Positions 35,562 through 43,659 of a stretch of 54,992 bases of DNA are shown here, in pieces; position 1 is the stretch's first letter, and every line of letters begins with the position of its first letter. A program made the position numbers and the translations under genes. The notes under the pieces were generated by a model. That model was given only the letters and a program-made list of their open reading frames with translations. It was not told the origin of the DNA and made no database searches. This DNA is from Cytophagales bacterium (GTDB lineage: Bacteria > Bacteroidota > Bacteroidia > Cytophagales > Thermoflexibacteraceae): positions 1-54,992 of the forward strand of contig JAAFHK010000001.1 of the NCBI GenBank assembly GCA_013297565.1. The letters run 5' to 3'.

Positions 35562-35717
35562 TTGTTTTATGTTGTTTTTATTTTTAACGGTGCAAAGGTA
35601 CGTTTTCTTTTCGAACTTCCAAATTTTTTCTAAAAAAAATATTTTTTTTCACGCACTTGATTTTTTATCTTTGTAAGGAAATTGTTTTTCTTTTTGCATA
35701 TCAAATATTTTTAAACT

Positions 35718-36947
35718 TTGAAAAACCAAACTAACTTCCCCTACTGGCTGGCACGCCGCATGAGCCGTTCTTCGGACAGTTCTTTTTCGGCTTTGGTTAC
35801 GCGCATTGCCATTTGGAGTATTGCTTTGGGTTTGGCGGTCATGATGCTTGCTTTTATGATTTTCAAAGGTTTTAAGGAGCAAGTTCAGGAAAAAATATTT
35901 AGTTTTTCGGCACATATCCAAGTCCTCAAATACGATTCGCATAATGCTTTCGAAACCCAGCCTTTGAGTTATAACCGACCGCTTTATCAAAATCCACCAG
36001 CAGAAGTATCTCATATTCAAGGCTTTGCCCAAAAACCTGTTTTGATCAAAACGGACGAAGAAGTCATGGGAGCAGTTTTCAAAGGGGTTGGGCAGGAGTT
36101 TGATTGGCAGAAATTCGAAAAAAATATGGTAGAAGGACGAAAAATCCAAATTGATACGGTTTCGGGAGATTATGCAAAGGAACTATTGATTAGCCGTACC
36201 ATTGCCGATAAATTGGAATTGAAACTGCACGATACCGTTACGGTGTTTTTTATGCAAGAACCGCCAAGAGTTCGAAAACTGCGGATTGTCGGGATTTATG
36301 AAACCAGTATGGAGGAATTTGATAAAACCTTAATTTTGGGCGACTTAGCTTTGATTCGGCGTTTGAATCAGTGGAATGATTCGATAGCGGGAGGGTATGA
36401 AATTTTTGTAAAAGATTTTGAACAACTCGATAGCAGTTTTGAAAGTGTGTATGAGGCGATGGATTACGATATGCACGCTATCAAAGTTACGGATTTGTAC
36501 GATATGTTTTTTTCGTGGTTTGTGATGATCAACCGCAATGCAGTTGTGTTTTTTTGTATTATTTTGTTTGTGGCGTGTTTTAATACAGCTTCTATTTTGC
36601 TAATTTTGATTATGGAACGCACCCAGCTGATCGGGACTTTGAAGGCTTTGGGCGCGCGGGACAGCTTGATCAAGCAGGTTTTTGTATATAAAGGTTTAAA
36701 TATTACCCTAAAAGGCATTTTTTTGGGAAATACAATAGGATTGGGTTTTGCTTTCGTGCAGGATCGTTTTCGTTTTTTGCCTCTCAAACCCGAATATTAT
36801 TACCTCGATGCCGTCCCAATAGGCTGGGATTGGCAGGCAATTTTGGGCGTAAATATGATTTTATTGATTTTAATTGGTATTTTACTTTTTGTACCTGTTC
36901 GAATCATTAGCCATATTCAACCCATAAAAGCCATTAGATTTGATTAA
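35718..36947 (+). CDS. LolC/LolE-like ABC transporter permease (FtsX domain)
   Basis: A 409-residue inner-membrane protein: one N-terminal helix (about 28-52), a periplasmic domain (about 55-270) and three C-terminal helices of the FtsX/LolCE type (about 275-405, including CFNTASILLILIMERTQLIG and LKALGARDSLIKQVF). It probably moves lipoproteins to the outer membrane with an ATPase encoded elsewhere. The start is a TTG at 35718: only this gives the family N-terminus NFPYWLARRMSRSSD; the first in-frame ATG lies inside that motif. A TATCTTTG box (35666-35673) precedes it. Confidence 0.85.
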   Translation: MKNQTNFPYWLARRMSRSSDSSFSALVTRIAIWSIALGLAVMMLAFMIFKGFKEQVQEKIFSFSAHIQVLKYDSHNAFETQPLSYNRPLYQNPPAEVSHIQGFAQKPVLIKTDEEVMGAVFKGVGQEFDWQKFEKNMVEGRKIQIDTVSGDYAKELLISRTIADKLELKLHDTVTVFFMQEPPRVRKLRIVGIYETSMEEFDKTLILGDLALIRRLNQWNDSIAGGYEIFVKDFEQLDSSFESVYEAMDYDMHAIKVTDLYDMFFSWFVMINRNAVVFFCIILFVACFNTASILLILIMERTQLIGTLKALGARDSLIKQVFVYKGLNITLKGIFLGNTIGLGFAFVQDRFRFLPLKPEYYYLDAVPIGWDWQAILGVNMILLILIGILLFVPVRIISHIQPIKAIRFD

Positions 36948-36957
36948 AACCTATTTT

Positions 36958-37821
36958 TTATGCCTTTTTCCATTTTTTCCAAAATGGATTTTCCAAATCC
37001 AATAGTTCGGTATCTGCCAAAAGTCCGCCCGCAAAATGAATAAAATAATTATTCAAATACACATTTGTCAAACATTGGCTTGGCAAAGAATGTAAAAAAG
37101 GCAAAGGAATACCCATTTTTTCCAAAATGCGTTCTATTTTTAGCCTAAAAAATGATTTTTCGTAGCCTTTGAGCAAAAAAGGATAATGCAAAGCAATTTG
37201 TTCGCCCCAAACGCAATTAAAACGTTCGTCTATCCAATGCACCGCATTTGCCTTCAGGATTTCATAAGAAAGCGGAAACATTTCCCATTCTCCCACGCCA
37301 ATATGTTCATAATATGACCTTTCCAAAATATTTCGGTGGTATTTTGGCGATAAAACCAAAACTCCAGTTTGGATTATTTCGTTGTAAGCTGGAGGGAGTC
37401 CGTATTTTTGGTAAGTGTCCCTTTGCGTAGGTTCGCTGATTCCCCAATGCTGGAGTTGGCGCTTTCTTGCCAGTCGTTTTGGACTTTGTTCTGCTCCCCA
37501 GCTTCGCACCGCCCCTATTTTTTCAAGGGGAACGTCCGCCAGCACACACGGAGCAAGTTCTTCGTTGCAAATAATATCCGAGTCGATCCACACAATCCGT
37601 TCGTATTTTTCTGAAAAATGTTGGCTTAAGATCAAGCATTTTTGCCAATGCGGAGGGCGGCTTTTGCCTTTTTCGGAAATATCAAGTAATTGATCTATGA
37701 TAATCAGATCGTAATGGTATTTTTGGGCATACTTTTCCCAATTCGAATGGCAATATTTTTTCCATTGGGCAAGGTAGCGTTCGCCCACGCACATGGTTAC
37801 AAGGGCTTTGGTATTTGGCAT
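36958..37821 (-). CDS. Glycosyltransferase-like protein (GT-A fold, DxD)
   Basis: A 287-residue soluble protein. The N-terminal strand KALVTMCVGERYLAQWKKY is followed by YDLIIIDQL and a DxD-type motif in RIVWIDSDIICN (about 75-86), then EIIQTGVLVLSP and a terminal NNYFIHFAGG. This layout resembles family GT34/GT8-like transferases that use a metal-bound nucleotide sugar. No sugar or acceptor can be named. It ends 11 bp from the LolC-like gene and starts 4 bp after the phosphatase gene stop, in the same direction as the latter, so may be cotranscribed with it. Confidence 0.65.
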   Translation of the reverse strand: MPNTKALVTMCVGERYLAQWKKYCHSNWEKYAQKYHYDLIIIDQLLDISEKGKSRPPHWQKCLILSQHFSEKYERIVWIDSDIICNEELAPCVLADVPLEKIGAVRSWGAEQSPKRLARKRQLQHWGISEPTQRDTYQKYGLPPAYNEIIQTGVLVLSPKYHRNILERSYYEHIGVGEWEMFPLSYEILKANAVHWIDERFNCVWGEQIALHYPFLLKGYEKSFFRLKIERILEKMGIPLPFLHSLPSQCLTNVYLNNYFIHFAGGLLADTELLDLENPFWKKWKKA

Positions 37822-37824
37822 AAT

Positions 37825-39894
37825 TTAAGCGTTTTTGATTCGAAAACCTAAAATGGTTATGTCATCAATCTGTTTTTGATGACTTGGTTTTGTCCAATCT
37901 TCAAATGTTTTTTCCAATACTTGTTTTTGGTTTTGTGGAGGCGAGTCGGCAAGGCTATGCAGGAGGCGTTTGAGGCGTTTTGCCATAAATTTTTTGTCAT
38001 TTTCTCCACCAAACTGATCTTGATAACCGTCCGTACAAAGGTAAAACATAGTGCCTTCCATGTTTTTGAGGTGTAGGGTATGTTTTTCGTAATGTTGTTC
38101 GATCATTTCTTCTTGTTTGCCTCCAATGGGTTTTTTAGTGGCTTTTATTTCAAAAAAATTATTTTCATGCACATAAAACAGCGGGTTCATAGCCCCCGCA
38201 TATTCCAAAAGTTCATTTTTCCCTCCATTTTGGTACAAAGTTATGACCGCTATGTCCATACCATCTTGGCTTTGGTTTTCCGATTGGCGAAGGGTACGGC
38301 GGACTTCTCTGTGCAAATTTTCCAGAATTTGGTCGGGTTCATAGACTCTCATTTTGAGGATACTTTCACTCAAAATCTGGTTGGCAACCATGCTCATAAA
38401 AGCCCCAGGCACGCCATGTCCCGTGCAATCCACTACGGCAATAATCTGGGCAGTTTGCTCCGAACTTAGGCTAATTTCTTCCAAAAAATAAAAATCACCT
38501 GAAACCACATCGCGCGGTTTGAACAAAATAAAATAATCTTGGGCAAAAATCTTATCAAATTGGGTTTCGAAAGGCAGAGTTGCCTTTTGGATTCGCTGGG
38601 CGTAATTGATCGAATCAAAAACGTTCTTATTAATCGTTTGGATTTCGTTATAAGCAATATTCAGGGCGTTGTTGGTATGCAACAGTTCTTCAGCTTGGGC
38701 TTCTATTTCGCCTTTTTGGTGCTGTAATTGCTCATTTGCTTTGCGGCGTTGGGCATTAGCAAAAACCAAAAAAACAACCATAAATAAGCCCAAAATGCTA
38801 ATAATAATAAACGCATTGCGTTGAAAACTCACATAAGTTTGCTCCTCTTTGAGCAAAAGAATATGCGCCTCTTTTTCGGAAGTTTCCAATAAAACCTTCA
38901 TGCGCGAAAGTTGCAAATTGGTTTCGGACGAAAAAATAGAATCTTTAAAGATTACTAATTGTTTTTGATGCCAATATGCCGAATCGAAGCGTTTTAAGGC
39001 GGCGTAGGTTTTGGCAAACTGTTCTTCTTGAAACCGAAATTCTTCTGGATTCAACTTGCCTTTGAGTTCTTTACTGGCTTCTCGCAGATAATAAAGTGTT
39101 TTTTGATAGTCTTTTTTCTGGAAATAAATTTCTGAAATGGCATGAAAAGCCTTCAGTTTGCCATATATACTTTTCTCCTCATCAAAATAAGTCAGCGATT
39201 CAAGAATATTTTTAATAGCTATTTCCTCCTTTCCCAAATGCCACTGCAAAACGCCCAAAGATGACATTTTTAAGGCTTTCGAAGTCTTTTGCTTGCCTGA
39301 AGCACTATCCAGTTCATTAGCTTTTAACAAGAAAAAATAAGCCTCCTGATAGTCCTCCGTTTCTTTATAAATACTCGAAAGCGTTTGATAAGCGTACATT
39401 TTACCCTCCACATGATTTAGCTTTTCGAAAAGTTTGAGGCTTTCCGAAGCGTATTGTTTGGCAGTTTCGAACTGCTTTAGACGGCGATACAGTTCGGCAC
39501 TGTACTGTTTATTAAAAGCTATGCGATCTGCCAAATTGTTTTTTTCGGCTACCGAAATAGCAATCAATATTTGGTTGATGGCTTCCGAAAAATCCCCCAT
39601 GTTTCTATACCCAACCGAAGCGTAGGTATAGCTCACATTTGTCCAGTAGGCAAGCCGCTGGGCGGGATATTGAGAAAGTGTGGGTAAAAGTTTTTGGGCT
39701 TTTAGGGCATATTCGATAGTTTTTTCGGGCTTCAAAAGGCGGTATTGCCAAGCCGTTTCGAGCAAGGTTTTGACCAATAAACTATCTGCTTGGAGTTGCG
39801 CAATCACCCTTTCCAAGCTATCGACCTGCCCCAAAAGTGCTTGTTGAAACCCAAGATTAAGAAACAAAAGTATAAAAATTCCCTTTTTTAGCAT
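37825..39894 (-). CDS. TPR-containing SpoIIE/PP2C phosphatase
   Basis: A 689-residue protein. A signal-type N-terminal helix (MLKKGIFILLFLNLGFQQAL) is followed by an exported TPR-like helical domain (about 25-345). A single membrane helix (about 357-377, NAFIIISILGLFMVVFLVFA) and a short coiled coil come next. A cytoplasmic SpoIIE-type phosphatase (about 440-689) has SGDFYFLEE, VDCTGHGVPGAFMSM, CTDGYQDQFGG and IDDITILGF. The phosphatase half closely resembles that of the HNOBA protein 4 kb away. Cytophagales carry many such sensors; the TPR region would sense a periplasmic ligand or partner. The start at 39894 gives the signal helix; an upstream ATG adds six residues. Confidence 0.85.
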   Translation of the reverse strand: MLKKGIFILLFLNLGFQQALLGQVDSLERVIAQLQADSLLVKTLLETAWQYRLLKPEKTIEYALKAQKLLPTLSQYPAQRLAYWTNVSYTYASVGYRNMGDFSEAINQILIAISVAEKNNLADRIAFNKQYSAELYRRLKQFETAKQYASESLKLFEKLNHVEGKMYAYQTLSSIYKETEDYQEAYFFLLKANELDSASGKQKTSKALKMSSLGVLQWHLGKEEIAIKNILESLTYFDEEKSIYGKLKAFHAISEIYFQKKDYQKTLYYLREASKELKGKLNPEEFRFQEEQFAKTYAALKRFDSAYWHQKQLVIFKDSIFSSETNLQLSRMKVLLETSEKEAHILLLKEEQTYVSFQRNAFIIISILGLFMVVFLVFANAQRRKANEQLQHQKGEIEAQAEELLHTNNALNIAYNEIQTINKNVFDSINYAQRIQKATLPFETQFDKIFAQDYFILFKPRDVVSGDFYFLEEISLSSEQTAQIIAVVDCTGHGVPGAFMSMVANQILSESILKMRVYEPDQILENLHREVRRTLRQSENQSQDGMDIAVITLYQNGGKNELLEYAGAMNPLFYVHENNFFEIKATKKPIGGKQEEMIEQHYEKHTLHLKNMEGTMFYLCTDGYQDQFGGENDKKFMAKRLKRLLHSLADSPPQNQKQVLEKTFEDWTKPSHQKQIDDITILGFRIKNA

Positions 39895-40079
39895 AAAAAC
39901 CAAACTTACCAAACTTGGGATTGAATATCTATTTCACAAAACACTAAAGCAAATGTAGGGATTAAAATTATAATTTCTTTCATAAAAACCCTATTTTAAC
40001 CCAAATACAAACAAGTTCATGGTGCAAATCTTTATTTTTTTTCTATTTTTGCTTTTTATCAAATTATAATTTCTTTTTT

Positions 40080-42572
40080 ATGAAACCATTTTACAAATAT
40101 TTGATTGTCAATCTTTTATTGTCGGTTTTTATTTCCGTTTCTTTTGCCCAAATCCAATCACCCGAACAATTTTTGGGTTACAAATTGGGCGAACGTTTTA
40201 CTTATCATTATCGAATGATTGATTATTTCAAACATTTGGCACAAAACAGTTCGCAAATCAAACTCCAAACTTACGGAGAAACCTACGAAAAACGCCCTTT
40301 GATGGTTGCGATCCTGACCTCCGAAAGCAATATGGGCAAAATAGAAGAAATTAGGGTGAATAACCTAAAAATCACAGGCTTGCAAAGCGGAACGCCAAGT
40401 GCAGGCAAACCGATTATCTGGCTAAGCTACAATGTGCATGGCAACGAATCGGTTTCGATGGAAGCCGTGATACAAACCGCTTATGAACTTTTGACCAATT
40501 CGACAGCCAAAAAATGGTTAGACGAAGGCGTGATCGTGCTTGATCCTTGCATAAATCCCGATGGGCGCGACCGTTATGCCAACTGGCACAACCAAATGGT
40601 CGGTAAAAGCCCCAATATTTTGGGCGAAGCCAGAGAACATAGAGAACCGTGGCCAGGCGGACGTTTTAACCATTATTTGTACGATCTGAACCGTGATTGG
40701 GCTTGGCAGAGCCAACAAGAAACCCAACAAAGAATCGCCCTCTATCACCAATGGATGCCGCACGTTCATGTCGATTTTCACGAAATGGACGTAAATAATC
40801 CCTATTATTTTGCCCCTGCCGCCGAACCTTATCACCTCGAACTTACCCCACACCAAAGGGAATTTCAGGTTATTATTGGGAAAAATAATGCCAAATATTT
40901 TGACCAAAACGGCTGGCTATATTTTACCAAAGAAGTTTTTGACCTACTGTACCCAAGTTATGGCGATTCTTACCCCATGTTCAATGGAGCAATCGGCATG
41001 ACCTACGAACAGGGTGGCAGTGGACGTGCGGGTTTGGGCATTTTGACCGAAACAGGCGACACTTTAACCCTTGCCAAACGAATTGCCCACCACCATATCA
41101 CAGGTTTGGCGACTATCGAAGCCGCTATTGACGGAAAAGACAAATTGCTTTCCGAATTTAAAAACTATTTTGACAAGGCAAACTCCAGTCCGCAAGGCGC
41201 TTACAAATCTTTTGTAATCAAAGCCGAAAATAACTCCGAAAAATTGCAAACATTATTGGATTATTTGGATAAAAACCAAATTCGTTACGGTTATGCTTCC
41301 GCCGCCAAAGGACAAAAAGGCTTTGATTATGAAAAAAACAATGCCAACGCTACTTTCGATATTTCCGATAAAGACATTGTTGTCAATATCAAACAACCCA
41401 AATCCGTTTTGGTAAAAGTCCTTTTCAATCCAAAAACTGTAGTGGCTGATTCGCTAACATACGATGTTACGGCATGGGCTTTGCCATATAGTTTTGGTGT
41501 AAAAGCCTACGCAACGGCAAATTTATTGGAAATGGGCAATAAAAACATTGAAAAAATCAAAATCCAAAACACCGTTCCTACTGAAGCCTCTTATGCCTAC
41601 ATTGCTGAATGGAAAAGTTTTAAAAATGCCCAATTTTTAGCCCGAATCCTCAAACAAAACATCAGGGTTCGATATGCCGAAAAAGCCTTTAAAATAGACG
41701 GACAAAACTATTCGGCGGGAACACTGCTGATTATGAGAGGCGAAAATGAGGCTTTGGGCAAAGATTTTGACCAAACTATTACCCAAATGGGCAATAATTT
41801 TGGGCAAAAACTGAAAGCGGTAAGCACTGGATTTGTGGAAAGTGGGGCAGATTTTGGATCGGACAGGGCAAAATTCATCAAGTCTAAAAAAGTGGCTTTG
41901 TTAAGCGGACAAGGCGTAAGTGCGACAAGTTTTGGCGGAATTTGGCATTATCTCGATCAGCAACTTGATTACCCTGTAACCGTTTTGAACGATTTGGATA
42001 CGGATTTGGAAAAATATGATGTGTTGATTCTGCCCGAAGTTTATTACGGAGCCAATTCGACCAAAATTCTTTCCTACGTACGAGCTGGCGGAAAAGTAAT
42101 TGCGATCAGTAGAGCCATGAGCATTTTCGAAAGCGAGGAAGAAATTGGGCTAAAAGACCTTGCCACACCTGACAAGAAAGAAACCCCCGATGCTGATCGT
42201 TTGAAAAAATACGCTGACCGCGAACGCCGAGAACTGGCTGACGAAACGGCAGGCAGTATTTACAAGGTCGATATGGATACTTCGCACCCGCTTGCTTTTG
42301 GGTATGAGGAAACTTATTTTACTTTGCATTTGAGTTCGAAAGCCTACCAATATTTGGACAAGGCTTGGAATGTAGGCACTATTAGAGAGAATGCACATAT
42401 TGATGGCTTTGTAGGGCATCGTTTGAAGCAAAAGTTGAAAAATGTCATGCTTTTTGGCGTGAAAAGGGTAGGACGTGGAACGGTGGTATTTTTGGCGGAC
42501 GATCCTGTTTTTCGCAGTTCTTGGCACAATGGCAAATTGCTTTTGAGCAACGCTATTTTCTTGGTAGATTAA
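40080..42572 (+). CDS. Secreted M14-family zinc carboxypeptidase
   Basis: An 830-residue exported peptidase with a signal peptide (about 1-23, VSFAQ). The M14 zinc ligands are H120 and E123 in YNVHGNES and H234 in VHVDFHEM, with catalytic E310 in GMTYEQGG. Residues about 27-360 form the peptidase domain and the remaining 470 include a beta-rich part and a class I amidotransferase-like segment (SGQGVSATSFGGIWHYLDQQ; LILPEVYY). The length and layout match long Bacteroidota M14 peptidases. A TATTTTTG box (40044-40051) precedes it. A 44-bp piece of its 3' end is duplicated downstream. Confidence 0.87.
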   Translation: MKPFYKYLIVNLLLSVFISVSFAQIQSPEQFLGYKLGERFTYHYRMIDYFKHLAQNSSQIKLQTYGETYEKRPLMVAILTSESNMGKIEEIRVNNLKITGLQSGTPSAGKPIIWLSYNVHGNESVSMEAVIQTAYELLTNSTAKKWLDEGVIVLDPCINPDGRDRYANWHNQMVGKSPNILGEAREHREPWPGGRFNHYLYDLNRDWAWQSQQETQQRIALYHQWMPHVHVDFHEMDVNNPYYFAPAAEPYHLELTPHQREFQVIIGKNNAKYFDQNGWLYFTKEVFDLLYPSYGDSYPMFNGAIGMTYEQGGSGRAGLGILTETGDTLTLAKRIAHHHITGLATIEAAIDGKDKLLSEFKNYFDKANSSPQGAYKSFVIKAENNSEKLQTLLDYLDKNQIRYGYASAAKGQKGFDYEKNNANATFDISDKDIVVNIKQPKSVLVKVLFNPKTVVADSLTYDVTAWALPYSFGVKAYATANLLEMGNKNIEKIKIQNTVPTEASYAYIAEWKSFKNAQFLARILKQNIRVRYAEKAFKIDGQNYSAGTLLIMRGENEALGKDFDQTITQMGNNFGQKLKAVSTGFVESGADFGSDRAKFIKSKKVALLSGQGVSATSFGGIWHYLDQQLDYPVTVLNDLDTDLEKYDVLILPEVYYGANSTKILSYVRAGGKVIAISRAMSIFESEEEIGLKDLATPDKKETPDADRLKKYADRERRELADETAGSIYKVDMDTSHPLAFGYEETYFTLHLSSKAYQYLDKAWNVGTIRENAHIDGFVGHRLKQKLKNVMLFGVKRVGRGTVVFLADDPVFRSSWHNGKLLLSNAIFLVD

Positions 42573-42578
42573 TCATTT
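42535..42578 (+). repeat. 44-bp direct repeat, copy 1 (3' end of the M14 gene)
   Basis: Spans the last codons and stop of the peptidase gene (AATTGCTTTTGAGCAACGCT ... TTAATCATTT). It is identical to 43109-43152, and the OmpA-like gene lies between the two copies. Confidence 0.9.
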
Positions 42579-42587
42579 GTAGAAGAA

Positions 42588-42619
42588 GAAACCTCGTTGT
42601 TAAAAAAACACGAGGTTTC
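42588..42619. terminator. Terminator of the M14 gene
   Basis: GAAACCTCG and CGAGGTTTC enclose a 14-nt A-rich loop just after the peptidase gene. Confidence 0.55.
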
Positions 42620-42650
42620 AATAAATGTTTCACTTAAAATATCTATTTCT

Positions 42651-43079
42651 ATGAAAAGAATCATGTTGTTTTTAGGTTTATTTTTCACTGCTTTTTCCTA
42701 CAGTTTTGCCCAAAATGAAATAATCATTTTTGGTGCCGATACGCTAAAAAGGGATAAAATAGTGCCACTTAATTCCAATATTCGGTTCGATGCGAATAAC
42801 GAGCTAACTGATGAAGGTTATAAGGCTGTTGAAGACATTGCCCAATTTATGATTCTTAATCCTTATGTTCGTCTTGAAATACGTTCGCACGTAAATGTGG
42901 GTAGGCAAGAGGGAGTAGAAATGAGTCTGGCAAGAGCTAAAGAAATTGCTGGTGTCCTTATTTCAAAAGGAATTGCTTCTTATCGGGTAAATGCAACTGG
43001 TTACGGAAATACGATTCCTTCTTCAAAAGCGGGTAATGATCGGATCGATTTCAGAATTTTAACCATTGACAAGGATTAG
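42651..43079 (+). CDS. OmpA-like outer-membrane/periplasmic protein
   Basis: A 142-residue exported protein with a signal peptide (about 1-21, SYSFAQ). The rest is a single OmpA-C-like peptidoglycan-binding domain: FDANNELTDEGYKAVEDIA (about 46-64), LEIRSHVN and SLARAKEIAGVLISKGI, ending with the RVNATGYGNTIP signature. The domain is a little short at its end. There is no beta-barrel, so it probably sits in the periplasm bound to peptidoglycan. I chose ATG 42651 for its signal peptide. It lies between the 44-bp direct repeats. Confidence 0.8.
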   Translation: MKRIMLFLGLFFTAFSYSFAQNEIIIFGADTLKRDKIVPLNSNIRFDANNELTDEGYKAVEDIAQFMILNPYVRLEIRSHVNVGRQEGVEMSLARAKEIAGVLISKGIASYRVNATGYGNTIPSSKAGNDRIDFRILTIDKD

Positions 43080-43108
43080 GGTAAAATCAAATTTTTTCTT
43101 TAGCAATG

Positions 43109-43152
43109 AATTGCTTTTGAGCAACGCTATTTTCTTGGTAGATTAATCATTT
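43109..43152 (+). repeat. 44-bp direct repeat, copy 2
   Basis: Identical to 42535-42578. Here it no longer forms part of a gene and lies 30 bp after the OmpA-like stop codon. Confidence 0.9.
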
Positions 43153-43160
43153 TCAAAAAA

Positions 43161-43195
43161 CAAACCTTGCGGGTTTTCGAAACCCGTAAGGTTTG
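43161..43195. terminator. Palindromic terminator after the OmpA-like gene (common palindrome design)
   Basis: CAAACCTTGCGGGTTTT and AAACCCGTAAGGTTTG form a 16-bp stem with one G-T, of the same design as those at 11206 and 17821. Confidence 0.7.
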
Positions 43196-43225
43196 AATAA
43201 AAACTTTAACAAAACATAATATCCC

Positions 43226-43639
43226 ATGAAAAAAGAAATTGCTTCAAATAATTTTGCGAACTATTGTTACGATCCAAAAACACACCTTTTTGAACAGATT
43301 TGGGCGAATCCAAAAGGATTCATGACTGTAGATGATTATAAAAAAGAGCTTTTGTTTTTCAGAAAACAGATCGAAACCAACCAGTATTCGGTTGTTTTGT
43401 CGGATTTACTCAACTTTAATTTCATTATTGTCCCCGAACTCCAAATCTGGGTGGATCTCCACATTACGACCCAAATCGCCCACATTATCCAAAGAATTGC
43501 CTTTGTTTTACCCAACGATATTTTTACCGTAGTTGCTCTTGAGCAAACGCTGGACACCGAAACGGGGATCAGAGAAAGGAAAAAAATTGAATATTTTGAA
43601 GATAGAGAACTCGCCATAAAATGGCTTTTGAAATCATAA
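43226..43639 (+). CDS. Hypothetical protein, possibly STAS/SpoIIAA-like
   Basis: A 137-residue soluble protein. It starts with a strand-rich segment (ANYCYDPKTHLFEQIWANP) followed by alternating helices and strands (YSVVLSDLLNFNFIIVPELQ, IIQRIAFVLPNDIFTVVAL). The alternation resembles STAS/SpoIIAA-like proteins of Bacteroidota, but I see no conserved phospho-serine motif, so the call is tentative. If STAS-like, it could be a substrate of the SpoIIE-type phosphatases in this window; that is inference. The next gene starts 21 bp downstream on the same strand. Confidence 0.5.
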   Translation: MKKEIASNNFANYCYDPKTHLFEQIWANPKGFMTVDDYKKELLFFRKQIETNQYSVVLSDLLNFNFIIVPELQIWVDLHITTQIAHIIQRIAFVLPNDIFTVVALEQTLDTETGIRERKKIEYFEDRELAIKWLLKS

Positions 43640-43659
43640 ACCCTCATGATTTGTAAAAA

